64,000 nucleotides of DNA, taken from positions 4,994,767 to 5,058,766 of the forward strand of contig OY744469.1 of assembly GCA_963556145.1 (NCBI GenBank). The letters are read 5' to 3'. Of this stretch, positions 44,814 to 55,500 are shown piece after piece. Each line of letters begins with the position of its first letter. The first letter of the stretch is position 1. The notes under the pieces were generated by a model. It was not told the origin of the DNA. It searched no databases and worked only from the letters and a program-made list of their open reading frames with translations. This DNA comes from Hygrocybe punicea (lineage: Eukaryota; Basidiomycota; Agaricomycetes; Agaricales; Hygrophoraceae). A program made the position numbers and the translations under genes.

Positions 44814-45230
44814 GACTTCTGGATCCAGTATATATTCAGAAGGTAGTGATACGTCGAGCTACTGTACTGATCAAGCTGTTCAAACTCAGAAGATACCTGC
44901 TCGCATCCATTATCTTACGCTGGAACCTATCTCAGGGTCTTGAGAGGTCCAGGCTATTTTCGGGTTTCCGCAGTGAATGCCGAGCGAGTGGACATGCTCC
45001 AATGCTCCGAGCTACGATGTCGCGTTGATACGCAGTCTCTCCCTTTGGGCACGGAATCTCTCATATGGTCAATTCTACTTTCCCTACGACTCTTCCGCAG
45101 TCCCGCATACATGCAAAACATCAGCGCGCCGCCCGCGACTTGCGCGACTTACGCCGATCGACGCGCGCGTGACCGCGACATCTTCGCTGTATCTTAACCG
45201 CGCGACCCGGTCTTAAAACGCTGACACACG

Positions 45231-45900
45231 ACTGTTAAACACGTCCTACACGTTCGGACACTGAGTCCGATACCAGAAATGTAATTCATCCGGTTTATCT
45301 TCGTCTTTTCACCGACTTTCATGTGATATTCGCCGTTATTTCAAATCCTTCGCTATTCCGTTCCCGTTTCGTCGCTTTCATGCGATATTTTGCTGCATTT
45401 CTATTTCACTCATCCACCCTTTCCCCCTATCCCTTTAGAATATAAAAAGTGCCCTGTAGTAGAAAATATGCGAAGAAGAACCCAGTTCTCCCCTCTCCAC
45501 TAGTTTGTGGCTTAAAGTTTTAAAAAGGATCTAGTCATTCTCACTCGAATCTGCGTCTCTCCTCATCGCATACTCTCCGCTATCGTGACCTAAGTCGTAG
45601 CGCAGAACCTCCGTCTTGTCGCGTCATCACCGCGTATCGTGCTGTCATCTAGGACACCCAGCTAAGCCTTCCGATCTATGTTTATCACTGCGTTGCGACA
45701 TCGCGTTGTCTTGCGACTCTTCGCGTTTGTTTATTTTATCGCGCATATTATCGCGCACTATCGCGTTATTGTTGGGAGTGTCCCCAAGTCTCGTTCGCAC
45801 CTTTGCGACGTTTTTCATCATTTATTATCTCTTTATCCGGGGTCATAGACGTGGAAACCGTATCAGCGTTGTTCAGTTCTGTATGAAGATCGGATTTGGA
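45231..45900. mobile_element. Possible LTR remnant (gypsy-like)
   Basis: The stretch starting TGTTAAACACGTCCTACACG with GTTCGGACACTGAGTCCGAT resembles LTRs of mushroom gypsy elements, and has a TATA-like AATATAAAAAG at about 45438 and a pyrimidine- and CG-rich downstream part. I could not find a matching 3' tip or target duplication, so the limits are guesses. Confidence 0.3.
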
Positions 45901-46345
45901 TTCTGCGCACTGCTTGATCCATGACTCGAATGACGGTCTTCACCATCACACCAGCACTATCCTTCAGCTGCTCCGCTATGCTTGGTCCCAGAAGCTCCAT
46001 AGAAATGTACTTGAAATGCTCCAGTTGACCATATGCATACACAGCAGGAATAGTGGCCTTGACCTTTCAGTAATTGCAGCACATGGGTCTCGTGCTGGAG
46101 AATGGGTCGCTCACTGTCCTTGAGACACATGATTTTTTGATAGCTGCCTTCTTCAGTACACAATGCTCTGTGCATTGCTAACGATGCATTGCTAACGATG
46201 GGTGAAGGAAGCAATGGACAGACTTATGAACTCACATAGGAACCTTTTCTGACTATTCCTTCACCATAAGGTGCCAGTTTGTATTTCAAGGCAATAACCG
46301 TAATTTCTGGCCTAATGGCCTGATGGTGAATGCGATTAAAGCTGA
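45901..46345. other. Stretch without a gene; short 14-bp tandem repeat
   Basis: Only a doubled TGCATTGCTAACGA at about 46170-46198 stands out. No supported coding frame. Confidence 0.4.
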
Positions 46346-46353
46346 GGTATGAC

Positions 46354-47410
46354 CAAGGGGCCCAAGGGGCCCCCACTCAAAAAGATTTTGACGTCAACCC
46401 TAAAGAGTTTGCTGTCAAGACCTCGAACACTGATTTGGGTACCACCACCCGGATAAGGAAGGTATTAGGGCTAGCTATCTTGTAGTAGATACTGAAGACT
46501 CGAGGGACTGGAACAATTAACCATGTGGACACTTGAGGACACCCCGAAAGATGATATTATAGAGAGGGGAGGAGTTGAAGCTGTTGAAAGGGATGACACA
46601 TTCCGCTAAATACACATGTTTGGAACTTGAATAAGAATAGTGTACCAATGAAATCATTATTAATAATATTGAAGCAATGCACCATAAGTATGGGAGATGG
46701 CACCTGCCGAGAAACAGTTGCAGTCATGTCAGTTTGGTCAGGTATTTGCTGAAGCATGAGGTTAGGAATTGATAATGTGAGATATGTATGGTGTGCGCAC
46801 AATGGTCTCTCGAGCCAGTTGGGCTGCTTGCCGGTTCTCCTCGTTCTTCTTGGTTTTCACAGCCTTTTGACAAGTGCCTGAGTCCCTGTGCCCCAAAAAA
46901 TATGTCATGGCACCTCCTGATGTTTTCTGGACTAAAGTTTCACAAAGGTCACAACAGGCCGAGGATCATGAATGATCTTGAGTTGAATTGCTGTGCCATT
47001 TGGAAGGATAAAGTCTTTGAGTTGAACAGCTGATTCAGGCATAAACGAGTGCAAGTTGAGTATGTTGAGTGCATATGCAAGAGCGATAGAGCGGGTTGTT
47101 ATACCAGGGCAAGGAAAGTGTGTTGTTTGGGATGATCGATTTCAATTGCATCCAAATCAGGATTGTCTATTTCTGTTGCCCATATATCTGTTTGAAATGT
47201 GTTTTCCACACATTTAACTATCCAAGTACATACTAAAAATATAAAGGAAGAAATCTGTCAACTTAGTTTAGTCAAAAGTTTGTTGTGGAAGCAGTGAAAT
47301 CTGAGTTCATCAAAAGTGCCTCAACGACTTCAAATCTGGACCCCGGCCACCAATTTGGGTGGTACCACTGGGGGGTTGAAGTCATGGAATCTTCCAATGG
47401 GGGCCCCTTG
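46354..47410. mobile_element. hAT-type non-autonomous element 1 (1057 bp) with 8-bp duplication GGTATGAC
   Basis: The ends start CAAGGGGCCC on both sides in inverted orientation (left CAAGGGGCCCAAGGGGCCCC, right reversed CAAGGGGCCCCCATTGG). GGTATGAC lies directly outside both (46346-46353 and 47411-47418). Further inside, both arms share GACNTCAACCC and GGTACCACC. No transposase is encoded. An 8-bp duplication with short inverted tips is the hAT pattern. Confidence 0.75.
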
Positions 47411-47418
47411 GGTATGAC

Positions 47419-47727
47419 GTTCCCGTTGCACTTTCATTATTTGCGCAATTGCGTGATTTGAGTTGCACGTGCATGGTTTATTTAAGGTACACTTAGGCTT
47501 AGTTAGGCTAGATCTAGAGTTGAGAACCGAGCTTGCCTTGTGCTCCATGGATCCACTTACCATGACTGGGCCATCAGTCACCAATTTACCTGCTGCCTGC
47601 CCCAGCTAATATCCAAGCCATCCAAGGCACACAATACATGGGCTAGACTAGTAGTTAGTAGTCACAGCAGATGAAACGAATTGTCAAACAAACAGGACTA
47701 ATAATTACAAGCCATTTTCAGCGGTAC
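47419..47727. other. Spacer between hAT-type element 1 and the copia element, nothing seen
   Basis: About 310 bases without a supported frame or repeat, except the 5-bp copia target copy GGTAC at 47723-47727. Confidence 0.5.
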
Positions 47728-47960
47728 TGTTGGGAATAGTGGCCGAATAGTCGCGGAAAGGATTAGTAATCCGTATCATGTGACCCCAGAACTCTGTCCG
47801 ATGAATAATGCTGAAGTGCAGCATGTATTCTACTCACCATGGGAAACTTCTAGTAGATTTAGCTAGTAGTATAAAAGCCCTCTCAGAGAGAGGAAAATAT
47901 AATTCATTCCACACAAAATAACTTAGCGGTCAACAACCACTGCAACTATATATTCCAATA
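47728..47960 (+). repeat. 5' LTR of the copia element
   Basis: 233 bp, with tips TGTTGG/CCAATA (one mismatch in the inverted hexamer) and a TATA-like AGTATAAAAGCCC at about 47867. Confidence 0.92.
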
Positions 47961-47974
47961 GGTTATGAGCCCTG
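47961..47974 (+). promoter_or_regulatory. Putative primer-binding site matching the anticodon arm of initiator tRNA-Met
   Basis: GGTTATGAGCCCTG follows the 5' LTR directly. Its complement, CAGGGCTCATAACC, is the anticodon stem-loop of fungal initiator tRNA-Met as I remember it from yeast. Priming would therefore use a 5' half-tRNA, as in Drosophila copia and yeast Ty5, rather than the tRNA 3' end. Confidence 0.65.
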
Positions 47975-48043
47975 AACAGTGTTAATGGAAACACGATCAT
48001 GCACCTCTGAACATCGCATTACTACCTCGTATACTAGCTGACT

Positions 48044-48979
48044 ATGACGGATGAAGTCACGCACACATCGGGATCATACCGGATCGAGTTATTGAAGGGA
48101 AACAATTGGATGCCGTGGAAGAGATGGATGTTAGCCATGCTTCGGGATCTTGGGTTAGAGATGTACATTGATGCGGAATCAAAGGCCCCTGTCCTGGTGG
48201 ACACATCCCATCCTACATCAGAGGAATCTGAAGCAATGAAGAAATGGTGCAGTGGAGACACCAAGATGAGGACGTGGATTGAGCTCGCAATTGGCGATGT
48301 GGAAATGATACATATCATTGGTGCATACACAGCAAGTGAGATGTGGAAGCAGCTAACCTTGGTAAAGGAATCCAGGGTGAAGCTCGGAATATTAGCAATG
48401 CGACGCGCATTGTACCGGTCGATTGCCGAAGAAGGATTCGACCTAATCAAGCACATATTGAAGCTCCGGAAACTGCAGGAGGAACTCCACTTGATGGGAA
48501 GCCTCGTTTCTGATGAAGACTTCACGATGATACTTGTATCCTCCTTACCGGAAAGTTGGGACTTGTATACATCAGCGTATTTAGGCTCAAAGAAGGACGG
48601 AACATCACTGACATCACACAAGCTAGTCGCGATCCTATTGGAGGAAGACCGCAAGCGCCGTGAGCGCAGTGGAGATCCTAACAACGTCGCTATGCATGGG
48701 AGGTTCACCAGAAAGCACGATGGAAAGGGTAACGGAAAGCAGAAGGCAGCCAATTCCAAGATGGAATGCTTCAACTGCCACAAGAAGGGACATATGGTGA
48801 AGGACTGCTGGTTTAAAGGTGGCAGAAAGGAAGGGCAAAGGCCGAAAGGGAAAGGAAAGGGCGACGGAAAGGGTGGAAACCAATGGAACCGATCGAATCA
48901 AGCTGTGGACAATGTCAATAATATGTTACATGATGTAGCATACACAGTGAATACAGACAATATTTCAAACTACGATTAG
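48044..48979 (+). CDS. Copia Gag polyprotein segment with zinc knuckle
   Basis: The ATG at 48044 gives MTDEVTHTSGSYRIELLKGN and NNWMPWKRWMLAMLRDLGLE, the UBN2-type Gag start. ALYRSIAEEGFDLIKHILKL and SLPESWDLYTSAYLGSKKDG follow. A single CCHC knuckle CFNCHKKGHMVKDC lies at about residues 244-257, followed by a Gly/Lys-rich tail. The frame ends at TAG (48977-48979). The text after it (LLDSRMTSHIS) is the protease start, so that TAG probably replaced TGG (Trp) and Gag and Pol were one frame. Length 311 residues. No other stop is seen in this part. Confidence 0.88.
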   Translation: MTDEVTHTSGSYRIELLKGNNWMPWKRWMLAMLRDLGLEMYIDAESKAPVLVDTSHPTSEESEAMKKWCSGDTKMRTWIELAIGDVEMIHIIGAYTASEMWKQLTLVKESRVKLGILAMRRALYRSIAEEGFDLIKHILKLRKLQEELHLMGSLVSDEDFTMILVSSLPESWDLYTSAYLGSKKDGTSLTSHKLVAILLEEDRKRRERSGDPNNVAMHGRFTRKHDGKGNGKQKAANSKMECFNCHKKGHMVKDCWFKGGRKEGQRPKGKGKGDGKGGNQWNRSNQAVDNVNNMLHDVAYTVNTDNISNYD

Positions 48980-51900
48980 TTACTGGATTCCAGAATGACA
49001 AGTCACATCAGCAATTCCCGAAATGCATTTATCACATACAAAACTCTGGACAAGACTACTGTTCAAGGACTAGGAAAGGTAGCCGCTCGAGCTCTTGGTT
49101 GCGGAACCGTCATCTTACACTTCACAGTGGACAGAAAGGACATACAGCACCAGCTATGAGATGTACTACATGTACTGGAGTCACGGAACTCACTACTATC
49201 GCTGAGCCAATTCGATGAAAGTGGCAGATGGGTTAACTTCTGCAACGGAATATGCAGGCTCTATATGAAGGAGAATAAACTTGTTGGAACAGGCCGGAAA
49301 GACAGACGACTATACCGTTTGAACACCCGAGTGCAATCCCACACACCGGAAAAGGCAAACGTAGCCACGCCAAAGAAAATGTCTTGGGACAAATGGCACC
49401 GCCTGTATGGACACATCGGAATGAGCGGACTCGAGACCCTGCAGAGAAAGGGGTTAGTCACGGGTCTAGAAATCGACGAAGGGAGTGTCCCTTCCCGAAC
49501 CTGTGAGGCTTGCATTCAGGTGAAGCAAGCTGTCCAGCCATTTCTGAAAGAGGCCGATGGATGATCCAAAGTCGCCGGAGAGTGGACTTTGAGCGACATC
49601 TGGGGCCCAGCACATGTAGAGTCTATCAGAGGATCAAGATACTATATCTCATTCACAGACGACATGACACGCACCATAACCACTTTATTCATGAAACAGA
49701 AAAGCCAGGCGACAGAACACATCAAGGCTTACGTTAACACGATTGAGAAGAAGTTTGATCGAAACCCTAAATATTTGCAGTTCGATAACAGAAAGGAACT
49801 CGTCAACAAGGAAGTCGAGAGATGAGCAGCGGAGAAGGGAATTGTCATTGAAACAACGGCCCCTTACTCACCCTCGCAACACGGAACGGTGGAAAGATTT
49901 AATCGCACATTACTGGAGTTAGCCCATGCGATGTTGATTGCTAAAAACCTGCCTGCATTCCTTTGGCCGGAAGCCGTTGCACATGCAGCATACATTCGAA
50001 ACCAATCCCCCACCAAGGCTCTAGACGGAATGACTCCGCATGAAGCCTGGACTGGCAAGAAGCCAGATGTATCGCATTTCTGGGAGTTTGGATGCGATGT
50101 TTGGGTCTTATATCAAGGTGGAAAGAGATCGAAGCTGGCACCGTGATCAGCTAAGATGAAGTTCATAGGATTTGTGGAGTCGCAGAAGGCTATCCGATAC
50201 TACGATGCCGCAATGCAGACTGTTAAGATGTCACGGAATGTTGCATTTCATGAGGATGGGGCATTGCAGGAAGTCCGGATTGCATGCAACTTACTGGGTT
50301 TGCAATTCGAGGGGGAGCAGAGTGAATCCAACGACTTGCAAACTCCAGAACCACTGGAACCTGCAAGGGAATCACCGGAACCCACTGTAATGGCACCGGA
50401 AAGGACCATTCGCAGACTGGAAAATGAAATAACATACCCACTGAGAGCAACCCGAGGAGTCGACTGTGACTACCAACAGTTAAACAACCCACGTGCACAA
50501 CCGACACAACGCAAGATATGTGAACCGCTTGATGTACGGAGACCAATCATCTGCAGTGAAACAAAAGGAAAAAGTCAGTGCAGAAACAACCATAGCATAT
50601 GTGTTCTTGAGCGCAATGCAGCAGGATAGCAGTCTCACTGACAAGGACCCATGGGATTTAAAGGAAGCCAGGGAAGCCGTAGATTTGGAGAACTGGAAGG
50701 TAGCGATGAAAGAGGAATTTGATCAGCTACAAGAAATGGGCATTTGGAAACTCATAGACTTACCAGAGGGGTGGGAAGCCATCAAAAGCAAGTGGGTTTT
50801 CCACCGGAAACGCGATGAGATGGGCGCAATTGCTAGGCACAAGGCCTAGTTAGTGGCCCAGGGGTTCTCGCAGAAGCCCAGAGTGGATTTCAGCAAAACT
50901 GGAACATTCGCTCCTGTGATGCGGTTCGAGACATTACAGACGTTGCTCGCATATTCCACAGTCAAGGATTGGGATATCCAGCAGATGGATATCAAAGGCA
51001 CATACCTTAACAGATGGGTGAAGGAGGAGCTGTACATGAAGCAGCTGGTGGAATTTGAGGATGGAACCGGACGGGTTTGCTGCCTCATATGCCCTATATA
51101 TGGTCTCAGGCAAGCCTGAAACATATGGAACATGGATTTTGATAACACAATGAAGGAATTTCGTTATGTGAGATTGCGGACTGACTACGGTGTGTACTAC
51201 TATCAGGAAGGTGAAAGCTTTTCCATCGTACTCATATGGGTTGATGACCTCATGGCTTACGCAAACAACCGAGCAATGAATCAGTGGGTAATCAACCAGT
51301 TGAAGGAAAAATACATGGTAATGGTCATTGGAAAACCAACGTTACTGCTCGGAATCCATATCAAACGAGACTGCCAATGATGGAAAGTCACCCTATCACA
51401 AAGCCACTATATCCGGAAGATCCTCATGAAGGCTGGAATGAAGGATGCCAAGCTGGTATCAACCCCAATGGACCAGAACGTGGTCCTATGAATAAAAAAA
51501 ACCGAAACCGACAAGAACGAGCGGAAACGCACCTCGATCACAACACGAGTTGGAGAGCTCTTGTATGCTGTGCACGCAACAAGACCCGATATCATATACG
51601 CAACTGTAACTGTTGTGCAATTCACACAGAACCCGAGTCTGGAACACTGGACAGCACTTAAAAGGATATTCCACTATCTAAAAGGAATGATGGATTATGA
51701 ACTAACGTACAGCGGAAAGGACCAACGGATTACGACGGAAACTGTTCATTATGTCGATGCCGATTGGGGATCCAACCCACACCAGAAATCCATCAGCAGA
51801 TATGTGTTCATGATCGCAGGGGGAGCCATCGCTTGGAGCTTGAAGAAGCAAAGCATGATTACATTGTCAATGGCTGAAGCAGAATATGTCGCCGCTACTC

Positions 51901-52290
51901 ATGCCATGAAGCAGTTAATCTGGCATAGAAATTCACTGAAGGAATTGGACCTACGGTCGGATGAGACATTGATTTTATGATCCAACAATCAGGCTGCGAT
52001 TGCTATATTGCACAACCCGGAATTCTACACATGGACAAAGCACATAGATATCAATCTACATTTCCTATGAGATCACATCGCGTCTGGTATTCTCAAAGTC
52101 ATGTATATTCCTTCAGAAGAAAATCTAGTGGACATATTTACAAAAGAGTTACCTCACCCACTTCATGCAAAGTTCACAGCCGAACTTGGTCTATTGACCA
52201 GAGAGGAACCGGAAAGAGTGGAACACATAACGGAATACATGGACGATGTTTACCGTGACCCGGAACGAGTCGAAGAGTATTCGACCAAGG
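48980..52290 (+). pseudogene. Copia Pol region (protease, integrase, RT, RNase H) with many stops
   Basis: The frames run in copia order. The protease has LLDSRMTSHIS where LLDSG(A/C)TSHI is expected, so the active DSG is lost. Integrase zinc: HRLYGHIGMSGLE with CEACIQVKQ. Integrase core: LSDIWGPAHVESIRG, FTDDMTRTITTLFMK, FDNRKELVNKEVE and YSPSQHGTVERFNRTLLE. RT: FHRKRDEMGAIARHKA, QMDIKGTYLNRWVKEELYM, IWVDDLMAYANN. RNase H: YVDADWGSNPHQKSISRYVF, TLSMAEAEYVAATHAMKQL and IPSEENLVDIFTKELPHPLH. At least eight in-frame stops occur, at about 49158, 49562, 49823, 50144, 50848, 51118, 51378, 51489 and 51978, mostly TGA where Arg (CGA) would fit. It cannot be active. Confidence 0.9.
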
Positions 52291-52295
52291 GGGAG
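52287..52295 (+). promoter_or_regulatory. Polypurine tract of the copia element
   Basis: AAGGGGGAG directly before the 3' LTR start, the usual place for plus-strand priming. Confidence 0.8.
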
Positions 52296-52537
52296 TGTTG
52301 GGAATAGTGGCCGAATAGTTGCAGAAAGGATTAGTAATCCATATCACATGACCCCGGATCTCAAACCCACCTGTCCGATGAATAATGCTGAAGCGCAGCA
52401 TGTATTCTACTCACCACAGGAAACTTCTAGTAGATTTAGCTAGTAGTATAAAAGCCCTTTCAGAGAGAGGCAAATATAATTCATTCCACACAAAATAACT
52501 TAGTGGTCAACAACCACTGCAACTATATATTCCAATA
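52296..52537 (+). repeat. 3' LTR of the copia element
   Basis: 242 bp, the partner of 47728-47960, with an extra stretch near 52357-52370 and several transitions. Confidence 0.92.
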
Positions 52538-52699
52538 GGTACTAGTGAAGAGAATTTCAGCCAGCTGTGTTCCAACCACCTCTACACACCGGTTAGCATG
52601 CCTAAAGCCAGCACCATCCTTCACCACCATCAACATATCCCGTTTGCAGCCATCACCCATTTCGCCGAAATCCAAAATCTCAAATCTCATTACCGCTTC

Positions 52700-54244
52700 A
52701 TCATAGCTCAATGGGTTTCATCTGTCAAGCAAAAACCTGCCCATGCCATTCCACCAGACAGCATACCAGTCTTCATTACATCGTGTTGGGTCACGGCAAT
52801 CGCTGGCGTGGAAAGTGATAATTGGTGGCTCAGCGGTGATGATATGCTTATGCTCATTGAGAGCCTCCTTGACTTCAGCCACAGCCAGCAACACTTGAGG
52901 ACCAATCATTTTTCTGTGCTGAACTGTTAGCTCATGGAACTGGAGACCAACAAGCTGGGCAAATGCAAATTTGAAGAATGTTCGGGTCTTAAATTCGAAA
53001 CAGAGTTGAATGAGTTGGGCCAGGTGAAAGTGCCATCGGTGTGTGTGGATGCCATAAATGGCAAAGAGCTGAGTTAAATCTGACATGAAAAAATGGCTTA
53101 GGTGGAGGAGCTGAACAAGAACATCATTTGTAGAGGGTGTTGGTGTGAATCTGTTCACAATTATGTCCATAGAAAAACACAAAGGAGGTGGCACTTACCT
53201 GCCATATGCTTGTGAGATGAATATGTCAAACTTGGCTTCAGATACATTGGGTACATTGATTGGCTTGGCTTCACTCCCATCTGTATCCCCCCTCAAGCCA
53301 GTTTGCGGCATAGCAAACATGTCTGAGAACATCCTTGAGGTGCATGTGAGGGTTTTAGAATCGAGTTTATATAGAGTATTCTGAACCTATTAGAAACCCC
53401 ATTAATGTTGTTTCCAAGCTGATTCAACAGTAGCACAAACACAGAATATATGAGTGCCTTGATCATCCCAGAGAACTGGATGTCGACTCAGATGTTGGCT
53501 TGGGTCTTGCATAACTTGGAGTCAAACGATAAAATACAACCGCTTACATCATCAGGCTTGTTGTGTCTTATGGCAATGGTCAATCCATTTATCTAGGAAC
53601 ACAGAGGTACTACAGAGGTACTACAGAGGTATTACAGAAGTAAAGATGGTGCATAACTGATCTTGGTAGAATGTGAGATGTGGACACAATGAAAAATTTA
53701 GTCCAAAGCAATACCGAGGTAATCAGCAATTTGTTGCCTACGATTAACAACCGAGGGAATGGGATGTTGGGGTAAAGCTGGGAGGCTGATGTGCTGAGCA
53801 GCCAAGATGCACTGGTTTGCTGTCATATCTGGTTAGCAGATTGAATAGCAGATTGTAAGTAGATGACCTGTAAAGCCAAGGAGCTCCTCACAGGTCGTGG
53901 GTGCAGGTGCAGTGAAGAAACCATGGGGTCCACGTAGCGGCACACCACGACCACCGCTAGCATTCACCAGTTGCATTGGAAGCAGGTGATGACTGATGGA
54001 TAATCAGGTCAAATGTAACATACACCTGAGGAGTAACTTACCCTGGCTCAACTGTGTTTTTCACACCGTCAAGTGTCCTTTTCATGTCATCGACCTTTGT
54101 TGTTAAATTCCTGATGAGTTCAGACAACTCTTCGATCTGATCTCCTGGCTGAGGGATGTTTGGGATGCATTCAACATGAGTGGCCAATTGTTTGAGACTT
54201 GCAGTGATCGCAACAAAATCAGGTTGTGGTAGGGCGGTGGGCAT
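52700..54244 (-). CDS. Unknown protein of a multicopy mushroom family
   Basis: The start at 54244 gives MPTALPQPDFVAITASLKQL and EELSELIRNLTTKVDDMKRT, a coiled-coil-like start. After introns come LVNASGGRGVPLRGPHGFF with TTCEELLGFTG (about 53880-53970) and ANQCILAAQHISLPALPQHP (about 53710-53830). A last block, SDLTQLFAIYGIHTHRWHFH with FFKFAFAQLVGLQFHELTVQ (52718-53194), is probably part of the same gene, or of a downstream one. I recall similar short proteins in many copies in Agaricomycetes near transposons, but no function. The exon joins between 53200 and 53700 are not clear. The copia element ends about 150 bp from its 3' end. Confidence 0.45.
53600..53642. repeat. Short tandem repeat (ACAGAGGTACT units)
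   Basis: About three copies of a 15-bp unit CAGAGGTACTACAGAGGTA with one changed base. Confidence 0.7.
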
Positions 54245-54599
54245 GGTTTAAGTTCAATGTTCAACTGCTGATGTAACATGGCACAAATTGATTGGAACGA
54301 ATGTGTGAAATTTCTTGTTTATAATATTATGTAACTGGTTATGAGGGTGAGCAAAGAGGTGAGCAAAGCAATGAGTGAAGGACACAAAAACTACGAGGAA
54401 TGTGATCCAAGGCAATGAGAAAAGGAGTGAGTGAAGGAAGTGAAAACCACAAGGAAAGCGAAACAAATAACTGTATGATTAAATGATGATTTGACGTGTT
54501 TCATACCCGATCGCCCATGGGTTAATGAAGTTGGCAGGATCCCAGGTCTTGTTCCAGAATAGTTCATCTGATGAGGGTGCTATGAGATGAGTAGTGTAT

Positions 54600-54720
54600 T
54601 GCACGGGTACGGGTAAACCTGCGGGTATTGCCGCGGGTACAGCCACAGGTGCGGGTACGGGTACAGCAATTTGTACCCGTGCGATTACCCGTACCCGCGA
54701 CGGGTAACCCGTGACATTCA
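54600..54720. repeat. Subterminal GGGTAC-rich repeats, left side of hAT-type element 2
   Basis: Many overlapping copies of CGGGTACGGGTA and its complement; possible transposase binding array. Confidence 0.75.
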
Positions 54721-55048
54721 GTCACACGAATGATGCGTCGGGTTCAAACGCAACCACAACAATCCAACCACAACGACCACGACAACAAAATAGAAGACCA
54801 CGGTGACGAAGACCACGACAACGGCAATGGAGAGCATGGCCGGGAGGGTGGTGCACCCACCTACCGGCCCCGGTACGTATCTAGATTCTACCTACATTGA
54901 CATTGACTAATTCCATACCTCGCGAACACGCCCTGACGCGTCGACGTCGTTCGCGAGGTGATAGGCACCAAGAAAGATGACGGGGCTCAAGACTCATCCC
55001 AGGCCCCCCACATACCGGTTGGCAATGAGCCAGAGCGCCCGAAGACAA

Positions 55049-55215
55049 CCACCCCCATTCACCTTGTGTCCACCAGCCCACGCGTCCACCGGCCCACGCG
55101 TCCAATGACGCATCAGCTGGCTTTGTGCCCACCACCCCTGTTCACCTCGCGTCCACCAGCCCACGCGTCCACCGGCCCACGCGTCCAACGACGCATCACC
55201 CGGCTTTGTGCCCAC
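55049..55215. repeat. Tandem duplication inside hAT-type element 2
   Basis: A unit of about 85 bp containing CACCAGCCCACGCGTCCACC and CGGCCCACGCGTCCAA occurs twice in a row with small changes. Confidence 0.75.
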
Positions 55216-55334
55216 CCACCAACTCCACTGCACTGGGCCCGCACCCACACCCATTCCACCTCGTGCTCACACGGCATGCGTCAATTGACACATGTCCGGT
55301 GTCGCGAGGTCAAAGGGCGTGCATGTCCGGTGTC

Positions 55335-55500
55335 GCGAGTGTGAGACCCGCGGGTTACCCGCTACGGGTATGGGTACGGGTCAGGTATGGGTAGGAAAAA
55401 AAAGACCCGGCACAAAACCCGTACCCGCGGTGATGGGTACGGGCATTCATGGGTACGGGTACGGGTATCCCCAAAAGTACACGGGGGTTACCCGTGCAAT
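55335..55500. repeat. Subterminal GGGTAC-rich repeats, right side of hAT-type element 2
   Basis: Mirror of the array at 54600-54720. Confidence 0.75.

Larger units (their letters stand above)
47728..52537 (+). mobile_element. Ty1/copia LTR retrotransposon, degenerate
   Basis: Two LTRs (47728-47960, 233 bp; 52296-52537, 242 bp) start TGTTGGGAATAGTGGCC and end ATTCCAATA. GGTAC lies directly outside both (47723-47727, 52538-52542). Between them: a primer site, gag, a pol region in the copia order (protease, integrase, RT, RNase H) and a purine tract. The LTRs differ at about a dozen sites and by a net 9 bp, and pol has many stops, so it is an old insertion. It lies next to the 3' end of an unknown gene. 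Confidence 0.92.
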
